From Ciborinia camelliae (Eukaryota > Ascomycota > Leotiomycetes > Helotiales > Sclerotiniaceae), in the NCBI GenBank assembly GCA_025890175.1, contig JANPYM010000002.1, positions 828,383 through 892,382 of the forward strand: DNA of 64,000 nucleotides, in the 5' to 3' direction. Position numbers and translations under genes: made by a program. The notes under the pieces were generated by a model, which was not told where the DNA came from, ran no database searches, and saw only the letters and a list, made by a program, of their open reading frames with translations. Shown one piece after another: positions 1-8,497 of the stretch. Position 1 is the first letter of the stretch; every line of letters begins with the position of its first letter.

Positions 1-7
1 CCTTTTG

Positions 8-104
8 TTATTATTGTGTATCGAGCTAAGTTGTATGGAATCGGAGATTCCATACAACTTAGCTCGATGACTAATCTAGTGTATGTAGAACTATTTTATA
101 TCAA
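8..104. repeat. 47-bp repeat (left copy) interrupted by a 50-bp hairpin insert
   Basis: Positions 8-28 plus 79-104 form a 47-bp sequence that recurs as an exact reverse complement at 4876-4922. In this left copy it is split by a 50-bp insert (29-78). Arms 21-42 and 46-67 are perfect 22-bp inverted repeats around a 3-base GGA loop. The outer 8 bases of the right arm repeat the flanking TCGAGCTA in inverted form. No coding capacity is visible. Confidence 0.85.
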
Positions 105-120
105 CAAAACCTAACCCTTT

Positions 121-480
121 AATACACTTTCTGGCTCTCTAGCGTAGGTATAAATGGGATTGTTTTCGATCAGCTTTCTTGCCAATTTATATAAAAGAAT
201 TTATAAAACACTTTCTGGCTCTCTAGCTTAGACCGAAATGGAATTATTCTCGATCTTTTTCTCGCCGACTTATATGAAATAATGTTTTTTGGGGGGCTAT
301 TCATAGCATTTACAGAAACCTTAGCGGGGATTCAGACATTCACGGATTCAAATGATTTTATTTATATTGATTTATATGAAATGATGCTTTTCGGCAGCGG
401 TGGGGCTGCGGGCGCGGCTAGGCGGGGTGAGGAGGGGAAATTCATTAGCATTTACGGGAAACCTTAGCGCGGACTCAACG
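121..480. repeat. Degenerate ~100-bp satellite with two promoter-block relics
   Basis: Two successive copies of the block CACTTTCTGGCTCTCTAGC (about 125 and 209) are followed by satellite units that contain variants of GATTCATATGAAATAATG and of GCATTTGCGGGGACCTTAGC. The same block and satellite lie upstream of each of the three paralogous genes to the right. Here no gene follows on the minus strand inside the window, so these copies look orphaned or belong to something beyond the left edge. Confidence 0.6.
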
Positions 481-578
481 ATTCACACACCAGTTTTTTT
501 TCGAATACAGGGTTGGTTATAAAATCACGCTTCTTGTATTGTATGACAAGTGTACATCTGGTGATATCGGTTCCTGTT

Positions 579-912
579 CCTCCACGATCCATCATAAAAA
601 GAAATCCGTCACGCCGTACATAAACTCTTTCCCCGTTCCGTCTCCCATCCATTTGCCCTTCTCGCAAAGCAAGGATTTCTCAAATATCGAACCTATTCCT
701 CCACGATCCATCATAAAAAGAAATCCGTCACGCCATACATAAACTCTTTCCCCGTTCCGTCTCCCATCCACTTGCCCTTCTCGCAAAGCAAGGATTTCTC
801 AAATATCGAATCTATTCCTCCACGATCCATCATAAAAAGAAATCCGTCACGCCGTACATAAACTCTTTCCCCGTTCCGTCTCCCATCCATTTGCCCTTCT
901 CGCAAAGCAAGG
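579..912. repeat. 119-bp tandem repeat, 2.8 copies
   Basis: The unit starting CCTCCACGATCCATCATAAA begins at 579, 698 and 817, giving an exact 119-bp period with only a few substitutions. The last copy breaks off at about 912. Single or double diverged copies of the same unit lie downstream of the other two paralogues (about 2771-2960 and 5530-5700), so the tract is a conserved 3' component of the module. Short open frames across it are by-products of the repeat. Confidence 0.9.
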
Positions 913-1070
913 GTATCCCTCCCTAAGAATATTAAAAGTCACGCATAAAACATAAATCCAGTCCCGATATCATATGAAAGCTCCTTCGTCCTCCGACTTC
1001 ACAGTCAACAGCTCATCGATCGGTTGGTGCATTCCCTTCACAGCCCGCCGATCGATAATCCCTCTCAGTA

Positions 1071-1775
1071 TCATGTAGTGACTGACTCTGGCGCTCCTAG
1101 AGTTTCTATATCTAGGTCTTCGGGGAAGACGCCCACGTATGGGTGTTCCTTCGTTGCAATTTCCTTCAGCGCCAAATGGATTAATTTCTGGCATCGTGCT
1201 TCATCTCTAATCATAGTTGTCATTGTTTGTTTCTCCAGTGAATGCATTCCGGCTATGCTGCTTGGTGAAAGTGATATTTGGGCCATTTCCAGTACTTCAG
1301 CCGCTTGTTTTTCCCCGTATGGGAGATAACCCTTCACCTTCATACGCCACTGACTGCGGAACATAGCCATAGTATAAAATTCCGAATTCATTTCATACTT
1401 AGTCGCCGACTTCAGCTTTGATTGGCATTTTAGGCAAGGAAGAGAGAGTCCTTTCCAAAACCCCCAATGATCATAATGCATGCCATCAGGAACACGATCA
1501 TCCACGGGTCCGTAGTTTCCGTCGCGGGTGTGCAAGCAGAGGGTTAGGATGGGTTCTTCTGGTTTGAATAAATTAAATTCGAGGATGACCTTGATGAATT
1601 CCGAGGCTGGTTGATCACGACCTTTACCTTTATCTTCTATCCAGCTGGGGACTTTGCGGCCGGAGATATCAGGGGCGGGGATATAAACAGGGCCTTTCAA
1701 GGCGCAGAACTTCTTTTCTGAGGATGATTCCACGCCTGTTGAGGATGATTCCACGCCTGTTGAGGATGATGCCAT
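1071..1775 (-). CDS. Paralogous family member A, CxH...CxxC protein (unknown function)
   Basis: I do not recognise this 234-residue protein. It starts with two copies of a 7-residue Ser-rich repeat (SSSTGVE, encoded by a 21-bp direct repeat), followed by a conserved core. The core has C80-x-H82 in the context LTLCLH, then about 31 residues later a W..GLSLPC element with C114-x2-C117, then a helical C-terminal half ending in a repeat-poor tail. The C-x-H plus C-x2-C arrangement could bind one zinc ion; that is inference. Members B (3097-4005) and C (5874-6701) share the core and the overall order. No signal peptide or membrane segment is evident. The ATG at 1775 is preceded by the same promoter block as the other two members. 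It is the shortest and most diverged copy. Confidence 0.65.
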   Translation of the reverse strand: MASSSTGVESSSTGVESSSEKKFCALKGPVYIPAPDISGRKVPSWIEDKGKGRDQPASEFIKVILEFNLFKPEEPILTLCLHTRDGNYGPVDDRVPDGMHYDHWGFWKGLSLPCLKCQSKLKSATKYEMNSEFYTMAMFRSQWRMKVKGYLPYGEKQAAEVLEMAQISLSPSSIAGMHSLEKQTMTTMIRDEARCQKLIHLALKEIATKEHPYVGVFPEDLDIETLGAPESVTT

Positions 1776-1907
1776 GATGGATATCGACTAGCTATGTGCG
1801 TGAGGAGGATAAAGGGTTCTTTGATGATTATGTGTGTATGTATGTGTATATGGAAGTTTGGTGTTTAACTTTCTTGGAATGTGTCTGGAAAGCTGTGAGG
1901 ATGGGTA

Positions 1908-1941
<34 letters not shown>

Positions 1942-2010
1942 GGAGGAGGAGGATGATGATGGAGAGAGGAAAAAGAGAGACCTCGAGGGCGGAACCAAAT
2001 CCTTTTATGC
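1776..2010 (-). promoter_or_regulatory. Shared promoter block of paralogue A with TATA-like box and GAT microsatellite
   Basis: Upstream of the ATG (minus strand) lie a conserved leader, a (GAT)n/(GAG)n tract at 1910-1961, the element CCTCGAGG at about 1981, and a TATA-like GCATAAAAGG at 2001-2010. The same order occurs upstream of paralogue B and, more diverged, upstream of C. This is the best-conserved non-coding part of the module. Confidence 0.5.
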
Positions 2011-2690
2011 ACTTTCTGGCACCCTAGCGTGGGCCCAAATGCTATTATCTTCTATGATTCTTTGCATTGATTCATACGAAATAATCCTTTTTGAGTATAT
2101 TCGTGGCAAATAATGCTTTTTGGGGAGGTTAATCATAACATTTGTGGGAACTTGACGCGGATTCGCGGATTCATATGCTTTTATTTTCGTTGATTCACAC
2201 CACACCATGTATTTTGGGAAAGTTGAGGGGAACGGGGGGAATTCATGGCATTTGCGGGCGGGAACCTTAGCAGAGATTCAGAGATGCAAATGCTATTATT
2301 CTCATCGAGACATATGAAATAAATCATTTTTAGGGAAATTCATACGAAATAATGGATTTCTGGAGGGGAAGGAACCCAAAGCATTTGCGGGGACCTTATT
2401 GTTGATTTAGATATTTACGAAGTCAAACGCTTTTATTTATATCGATCGATGCGTATGAAATAATCCTTTTGGAGGGAAACATATATTCAATGATTTTTTT
2501 TTTTCGTGGGAGGGAGCAGAGGGATTTCATAGTTTCAGAGCCCTGGGCGCGGATTCAAAAATTTACGGATTCATATGAAATAATGCTTTTCGGCGGGGAG
2601 GGGGGGGCGGGGAGGGGGTGAGATGGGATGGGAAATTCATCAGCATTTACGAGGACCTTAGCGGAGATTCAGAGATTCATATCAAATGCC
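2011..2690. repeat. Degenerate ~100-bp satellite, module 1
   Basis: Roughly six diverged units, each with a variant of GCATTTGCGGGGACCTTAGC, a GATTC-rich stretch, and GATTCATATGAAATAATG followed by TTTTGGGGGG. Clear copies of the last element are at about 2071, 2308, 2341, 2447 and 2566. No gene is seen in this stretch. At 2690-2770 the tract passes into the T-rich / GTTGGTTATAAAATCA element that marks the start of the next module. Confidence 0.65.
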
Positions 2691-3096
2691 ATTTTTTTTC
2701 AATACAGCTGGAGGGTTGGTTATAAAATCAGGCTTCTTGTATTGTATGACATGTGTACATTTGGCGATCCTCCATAATCCATCAGAAAAAGAAATCCGTC
2801 GCGCCGTGCATGAACTCTCTCCTGTTATCCCATCCACTTGCCCTTTTCGCAAAACAAAGATATTCCTTCAATATCGTCCCTGTCCCTTCATGATCCCACA
2901 GAAAAAGAAATCTATTACAAGTTGTATAAACCACTCTCCCATTTCCCCATCTACTTCACGTATAAAAAAGAATCTTTCTTTCAAAATGCCGAAGTATTCA
3001 TAAATAATTATCTATCAAAAGACAAAGGAAATCCTTTAATCTTATGATTCAAATATTTGGCCATAAGGTTTGGGCAAAGTTGATCGGAGACTTGAT

Positions 3097-4005
3097 TTAA
3101 AGGCTGCGAGTTGGGCTGGCATATTTTGGACCACCATCCATGGAAGCTGGACTGCGGGCTGGATCACTACCACCCATATCATCTTGCATAATATCGTTGC
3201 TGTCGGGTGTCGAGGGGGCTTGTCGTTCGGATGGCTCTGTAAGAGTTGGGTCACCCTTCAAATAAATCCACCAGAGATCTGCAGCGCTCCGCCATTGTTT
3301 GAGATTCTCCACACTCCACTCACGATGTCTCGCGAGCCATGCACTATAACGGTACTCATTTAACTCGCGGACTTCTTCTTTCTCCTTGACCTCAGCCTTC
3401 TCCTTATCTGCGTATTCTCTCAGCGCCTGTTTGATAGCTTCCTGTCGTTGTTTTTCATTCTCGATGATGTCTTTGTAGAACTCTGGCGGCTCTTTTTTGT
3501 CACCATTTTCATCGAAAAAACAGCTCATCGCTACCCAAATCAAATCCCTTGCCACTTCTCGTCCCATCAGCGCCAGGTCCCCTCCTATCGACGACCAGTA
3601 TTGACGAATTACGGCTGCGACAAAATATTTATGATCCTCGCTACGTCTTGAATATGATTTCTCGCATCGATCACACAAAAGAGAAATTCCAGGCCAACGT
3701 CCCTTTGGATCCATTTGCCAGTCATCGGTAGGCAAATTGGCCTTAGAATCTCTGCTGGGAGTAGTATAGGAGTCAAATTCGCTGGATTCTCTCAAAAAGT
3801 CTGCATCGGATTCTTCGAGTTGGTGCATGCAGAGGGGCATGACCTTTTCTAAAGGGTTGAGGTAGCAGTATCCGACAATGTCGAGGATCACTTTCTTGGG
3901 AGCATCGATCTCATTTTTTCTGACCTCCGGGATGAGCGCGTCAAATGACGAGGTGCTCCTAGCAGATGTATCGACAATTGGCAAAGCACCTGAGGGTTCT
4001 GTCAT
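3097..4005 (-). CDS. Paralogous family member B, CxH...CxxC protein (unknown function)
   Basis: A 302-residue hypothetical protein of unrecognised family. The core has C59-x-H61 in MPLCMHQ, then DDWQMD at about 94-99, W..GISLLC, and C111-x2-C114. A charged helical segment follows (about residues 175-215, rich in Glu, Lys and Arg), which probably forms a coiled coil. The C-terminal tail is disordered and acidic/Ser-rich. Paralogue C is the closest relative in the window (PLCMH, DDWQ and the C-x2-C motif are shared). Four possible metal ligands are conserved in all three members, so a zinc site is a reasonable inference. The start at 4005 is the first ATG after the conserved leader. The gene is single-exon with no frame break, suggesting it is intact. 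The function is unknown. Confidence 0.7.
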   Translation of the reverse strand: MTEPSGALPIVDTSARSTSSFDALIPEVRKNEIDAPKKVILDIVGYCYLNPLEKVMPLCMHQLEESDADFLRESSEFDSYTTPSRDSKANLPTDDWQMDPKGRWPGISLLCDRCEKSYSRRSEDHKYFVAAVIRQYWSSIGGDLALMGREVARDLIWVAMSCFFDENGDKKEPPEFYKDIIENEKQRQEAIKQALREYADKEKAEVKEKEEVRELNEYRYSAWLARHREWSVENLKQWRSAADLWWIYLKGDPTLTEPSERQAPSTPDSNDIMQDDMGGSDPARSPASMDGGPKYASPTRSL

Positions 4006-4177
4006 GGTGAATATCAGGTATGTGCGTGAGGAGGAGGTTCTTTGATGATAATGTATGTGTGTGTGTAAGTTCGGTGTTTAACTTTCGTGCAATGTGTTTG
4101 GAAAGCTGTGAGGATGAGGATGAGGATGAAGAAAAAAAGAAGAGAGACCTCGAGGGGGGAATCGAATTCTTTTATGC
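4006..4177 (-). promoter_or_regulatory. Shared promoter block of paralogue B
   Basis: The sequence closely follows the block upstream of paralogue A: leader with TGTGCGTGAGGAGG on the plus strand, the GTTTAACTTTC..GGAAAGCTGTGAGGATG stretch, CCTCGAGG at about 4148, and TATA-like GCATAAAAGAA on the minus strand at 4167-4177. The GAT tract is much shorter than in A, so it varies between copies. Confidence 0.5.
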
Positions 4178-4575
4178 ACTTTCTGTCTCCCCAGCGTGGG
4201 CCCAAATTGCTATTATTTTCATCGAATCTTAAAGGAATGATTCATTTTTGGGGAAAGTCATATGTTTTGGCACGTTTTTGAGAGCCCTAGCGGGAATACA
4301 GAGATGTAAGGCTCTTACTTGCATCGATTCATATCAAATAAGGTACTTCTGGAGGGGGAATTCAAAGCAGTTACGGGAACATCGGTAGTGATTCACAGAT
4401 GAGCGTATTCAAATGTTTTTATCTATATCGATTCATATGGAGAAATCATTTTGGGGGGAAGTTTTTTTGGGAGGGAAGTTTTTTTGGGAGGGGACAATTT
4501 ATATCAAATAATGTATTTTGGGAACGGGGGATTCTGGCATTTGCGAGGACCTTAACGCCATGAGGGGATTCTGAT
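4178..4575. repeat. Degenerate ~100-bp satellite, module 2
   Basis: About four diverged satellite units with GATTCATATCAAATAA-type elements near 4329, 4430 and 4500, each followed by a G-rich run. A local direct repeat of GGGGGAAGTTTTTTTGGGAG type occurs at about 4457-4490. No coding potential is seen. Confidence 0.6.
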
Positions 4576-5335
4576 TGCAGATGTTAAAAGGGTTGATTTA
4601 TCACAACCTTGAAACTATATCTACATCTCCTTGATTATACTTGTTATTTTGAAGTTTAATATGCTTTCCCAGTTTAGTAAAACAATCGAAAGCAGTATCA
4701 TTGAAGGTACCCAGTCACAATTATTTTCTAGGTGGTCTTTTACTTTGTGATATCATATCATTTTTGAATTTTGAATATGTTAGGACGGTATTACTTGCTT
4801 GTTTCCTTTTGTTATTATAATTATAAAATTCATTTTAGAGTTGAGGTTTGAAGAACGAAAGTCTGTTGGAGAGTATTGATATAAAATAGTTCTACATACA
4901 CTAGCTCGATACACAATAATAATATCAACAATAGAGAGTAGAGAATTTGAATGTGTATATATATTGTAGGTTAAAGTACAAGGTAATGCATGAGGAGTAT
5001 GGATGTATATCTTTATTTTCGTATTGGTAGAAATTCGAAAAAAGAATATGGAGAACGGAGATATTGGAGATACTGGAGGCGTTGGTGATGTTGGAATTTG
5101 ATATCATCTGGATTTTGAATCGAAATCTTAATATGAAGTAAGAACTCTACCCCCAAGAACCCATTTTACATACCTATTGTTGGTTATCATAAAGGGATTC
5201 ATCCTGATATTCTGACTGTAGATAGTTTAGATGTGGAAGGATTCATTTATTATTAGGTAATGACAGTCTTGCGAACTTGAGGATATACCTAGACACTTTT
5301 GATCTTACTTATCATATTAAAGCCTGGGTAGGTAA
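4576..5335. other. AT-rich segment interrupting the module 2 satellite
   Basis: This strongly AT-rich stretch lacks satellite motifs. It separates satellite units that end near 4575 from units that resume near 5335. It carries the intact, uninterrupted copy of the 47-bp repeat (4876-4922, reverse orientation relative to 8-104). No convincing open frame is present. It may be an insertion, but I could not find terminal inverted repeats or a target duplication. Confidence 0.4.
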
Positions 5336-5710
5336 TAACAGCATATTCAGAGATTCACGGATTCATATCAAATAATTCTTTTCTGGGCGCGGATTTGGAG
5401 ATTTATATCAAATTCATTTTGAAGGAACATCACGCCATTTATTTTTTCAATGCAGAGTTGGTTGTAAAATCACGCTTTTTGGATTGTATGACAAGTGTAC
5501 ATCTGGCGATATCGTTTCCTAAATTCCTATTCCTCCCCCATAGTCCCTCGGAAAAAGAAATCCATAACGCAGAACATGACAAGTGTACCTTTGACGATAT
5601 TCTTCCGAACTTCCTATTCCTCCCCCACGATCCTTCGGAAAAAGAAATCCATCACGGAGTACATGAACCACACACTCTCTCTCGTTCCCCGTCCACTTGA
5701 CTTGCAATGA
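5336..5710. repeat. Satellite remnant and 3' repeat tract of paralogue C
   Basis: Short satellite remnants (GATTCATATCAAATAATTC near 5362) lead into the module-start element GTTGGTTGTAAAATCACGC (about 5457). Two diverged copies of the GGAAAAAGAAATCC-type repeat follow at about 5548 and 5635, homologous to the 119-bp unit at 579-912. A CCTAGGTACC motif lies at 5731-5740. Confidence 0.6.
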
Positions 5711-5873
5711 AGGGTGTCTCTCTCTGAATACCTAGGTACCTATCAAAAGCAACACATAAAACAAACATGAATCCAAAGTCCTGATATTATATCGAAGGAC
5801 GGAGGGAATCCTTTGACTTCATAATCCAAACGTCCGGCGATGAAGCTTGGGTGAAGTCGGTCGGAGATGTGGT

Positions 5874-6701
5874 TTAACGAGGGAAGGCAGTTGTTCCGTC
5901 TTTTTCTGGATTTTCGGAGAAATCTTCGATATCAGATGGCGGTGTACGTTGCTTGTGTTCGTCTTCCTGAAGTGGAACGCTCACATTTTCCTGCCATGCA
6001 ATACAAGACGGAGTCACAGCCTTCCTCTTCGAGGCAATTATTCTCTCTTCATTCTTCTTTTTTTCATCCTCCTGCTCGAAGCTCTCATTGTGTTCTTTGA
6101 TCGCCTCCTCAATCTCTCTGTATCGTTGTTCTTCCTTATCGGCGATATCTTTGAAGATTTTCAAATACTCACCATCATCCTCTTTTTCATTGTAGAATAA
6201 TGTAAGTACCTCATTCAAATCATGTGATTTGACTCTTCCCATGTGAGGCGCCTTTTGGGTCGCGATCGACCAGTATCTGCGTAGCATAGCCGTGACAAAA
6301 TATAGTAGTTGCGGAGCAACATCCTCCTCATAAGTTTTGGTGCATCGAGGACAGAGACGAGAAAGTCCAACCCAATTTCTATGAACATCTATTTGCCAGT
6401 CATCGACATGAAAATTGTCGGTATCTTTGTGCGTAGACGTATCTGTAAATTCGGTGGGTGGCAGTTTAAAACTTTCGCTGGATGCGGCTTTTTCGTGCAT
6501 GCAGAGAGGCATGAATTGTTTAAGTAGGTTCGGGCCTTCATCTTTGATGATCTTTTCGATGAGATCTTTGGGGGATTTAAAGGGTTCGCCGCTCTGGCAC
6601 TTTTCGAGGAGTTCCTCTAGTTCCACCTCGAAGTCATCGACCGAGCCGTCTTCCAAGTAACAACTTGAGGAAAGTTTCGAGGAAGGTTTTGATGATGACA
6701 T
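5874..6701 (-). CDS. Paralogous family member C, CxH...CxxC protein (unknown function)
   Basis: A 275-residue hypothetical protein, clearly paralogous to 3097-4005. It has a Ser-rich N-terminus, then an acidic segment, then C67-x-H69 in MPLCMHE, DDWQID at about 100-105, W.GLSRLC, and C117-x2-C120. A long Glu/Lys-rich helical region follows (about 165-215), probably a coiled coil, and then a polar tail. Spacing between the two half-sites (47 residues) is like member B (49) and unlike member A (31). Single exon, intact frame, ATG at 6701 preceded by the shared leader. No known domain is recognised; metal binding is inferred only from the conserved ligands. Confidence 0.7.
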   Translation of the reverse strand: MSSSKPSSKLSSSCYLEDGSVDDFEVELEELLEKCQSGEPFKSPKDLIEKIIKDEGPNLLKQFMPLCMHEKAASSESFKLPPTEFTDTSTHKDTDNFHVDDWQIDVHRNWVGLSRLCPRCTKTYEEDVAPQLLYFVTAMLRRYWSIATQKAPHMGRVKSHDLNEVLTLFYNEKEDDGEYLKIFKDIADKEEQRYREIEEAIKEHNESFEQEDEKKKNEERIIASKRKAVTPSCIAWQENVSVPLQEDEHKQRTPPSDIEDFSENPEKDGTTAFPR

Positions 6702-7110
6702 GATGAATATCAGTCAGGTATGTGCGTGAGGATCATAAAAATATTGTTTGACAATAGGGTACGTGGACTTGTACACTTTTTTGATGGTTGGGAAATCTTT
6801 GACAATGAAAAATGAAAATAGAAACCTCGTGGGGGAAACCGAATCCTTTTGAGCCACTTTCTGGCGCCGTGGCGTGGGCCCAGATGGTATTACTTTTGGG
6901 AAATCCATGGTATCTGTGGAGACCCCAAAGGTGATTCATGTATTCAAATGCTATTATTTGCATCAGTTCATACCAAAAATAGTTTTTTGGAGGGGAGGCG
7001 GGGGGGGTTGCGAGAACCTTACCTTGGCGAGGATGTGTTGAATAACGTTTTTATTTTCGTCAGGTCATACCTATCAAATGATTCAATTTTTCCGGGAGAA
7101 CCTTGGAAAC
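6702..7110. promoter_or_regulatory. Diverged promoter block of paralogue C and satellite tail
   Basis: The leader (GAATATCAGTCAGGTATGTGCGTGAGG pattern in two parts) and the CACTTTCTGGCGCC..GCGTGGGCC block (about 6855-6880) match the upstream regions of A and B. The TATA-like element is mutated (TTTTGAGCC at about 6847). Satellite fragments continue to about 7110, then homology to the array stops. Confidence 0.45.
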
Positions 7111-8497
7111 CCTGGAAGTCATTGATTATTCATTCATCGGCTAAGCGAACGTTTGTTGCCTGCTGGTCTGGTCTATATCGATGAGCGGTTTTGGATGAGT
7201 GGGAGAGCTTGGGATGATAGGAGAGTGGATGTGGGGATGATGAAAAGGGGGGTTTCGGGTAATAGGATAGTGAATTTGCGATGATAGGGGAGAGTAATCG
7301 GGGATGATGGAAATTGGGATGTTCACGTTCATATTTTCCCGGAACAGAACAATGGCAGGATTATGCTAATGTTCAATTTACTGTAGATGTGACAGTCTCA
7401 CACGGAGTCAGAACTAATCTCGTCTTACTCATAAGCCAGTTTATTCTGCTCAACAAAATCTTCGTTCAAGTTATAATCTAGACTCGATTGGGAAAGTTCC
7501 CGGGGCTATCGAATCTCGGATAAGCATCTGCAGAGTCAAAGTGTATACATCAGAGGTCTTCAGCAAAAGAGTAGACTAGCTATCTCCTGGACGAACATGC
7601 CTGAAGTTGTATGATCAGCTTTCAGGGAGAGCTTTGAATGGCTTCGTTTGGGTCTATAATTTTATCAAGGTGTAAGCGAGATTTAGTACGATTTAGGTCA
7701 TTTTATCGACACACACGCTGGAACTTGCTTAGAATTGGACACAAGAAACGCACTTGATAAGTTATCAAGCTCATTTCCAAGCTAGCTATCTCTGAAAATG
7801 GTCAAGTGTCTCCGAATCGGGCTAAGTTCCCTCCCCACTTCCTACAGATACTGCTACTAGAGATAGCTAGCTTATTTTTTGCTAAATCATCATGACCCCG
7901 CCCCATTTCATTTATCGTTGGAAAATTCATAAGTATCGGTGTGCAAAATATGAATTAAACGTCACAAGCTAAGTGAGGCTAAGTAGGCAGTGGTCTCCTA
8001 GTTCGTCACGCTAAGCTTACCCGGTGATAAAAAAAGGTATAGCATGAAGCACACGAAGATGGAGATAGAACATTATGGGGGGATATACTGTTTTCTTGTT
8101 TGCGGTTTTTCAAAACTACCATCTTATCATATCTTCGCTTGAAGGATGGGCAGCATGGGAATATCTGGAAATTTGCAAGGATATTGTAAGATTTATAGGG
8201 TTCAGGACAGGATAAAACGAGAGATTGATTGAAAATATCTGGCACAGTATTTAGTTGTAATCATGGAAGCATCGTTTGAATATCTTAAAGTGGTCTACAA
8301 CGGTGAAAGCTTGTTAACTGGTGATATTCATAAAATGAGCATACGCAAACTGAATGCTAGACTGATCTGATGCTTTGTGTACTTGAGTTTCTCTACTCAC
8401 TCTAACCCGACCGAAATATTCTACCCATATATTTGGAACGAAAAACAAGCACACCGATGCATGACAAACCCCTCACTCCATCTCACACTCCTCATTC
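7111..8497. other. Gene-free AT-rich spacer
   Basis: No convincing coding frame, RNA gene or mobile element is seen. A short run of GATGATAGG/GGGATGATGG-type imperfect repeats lies at about 7210-7310. The short frames are isolated and have no recognisable content. Confidence 0.5.

Noticed and set aside
112..122. CCTAACCC near the left edge, considered as telomeric repeat
   Set aside because: Only a single copy, not a TTAGGG array.
464..905. Overlapping minus-strand frames of 64-67 codons with Gly/Arg/Asp-rich sequence
   Set aside because: They are the translation of the 119-bp tandem repeat (119 is not a multiple of 3, so frames shift between copies) and have no independent support.
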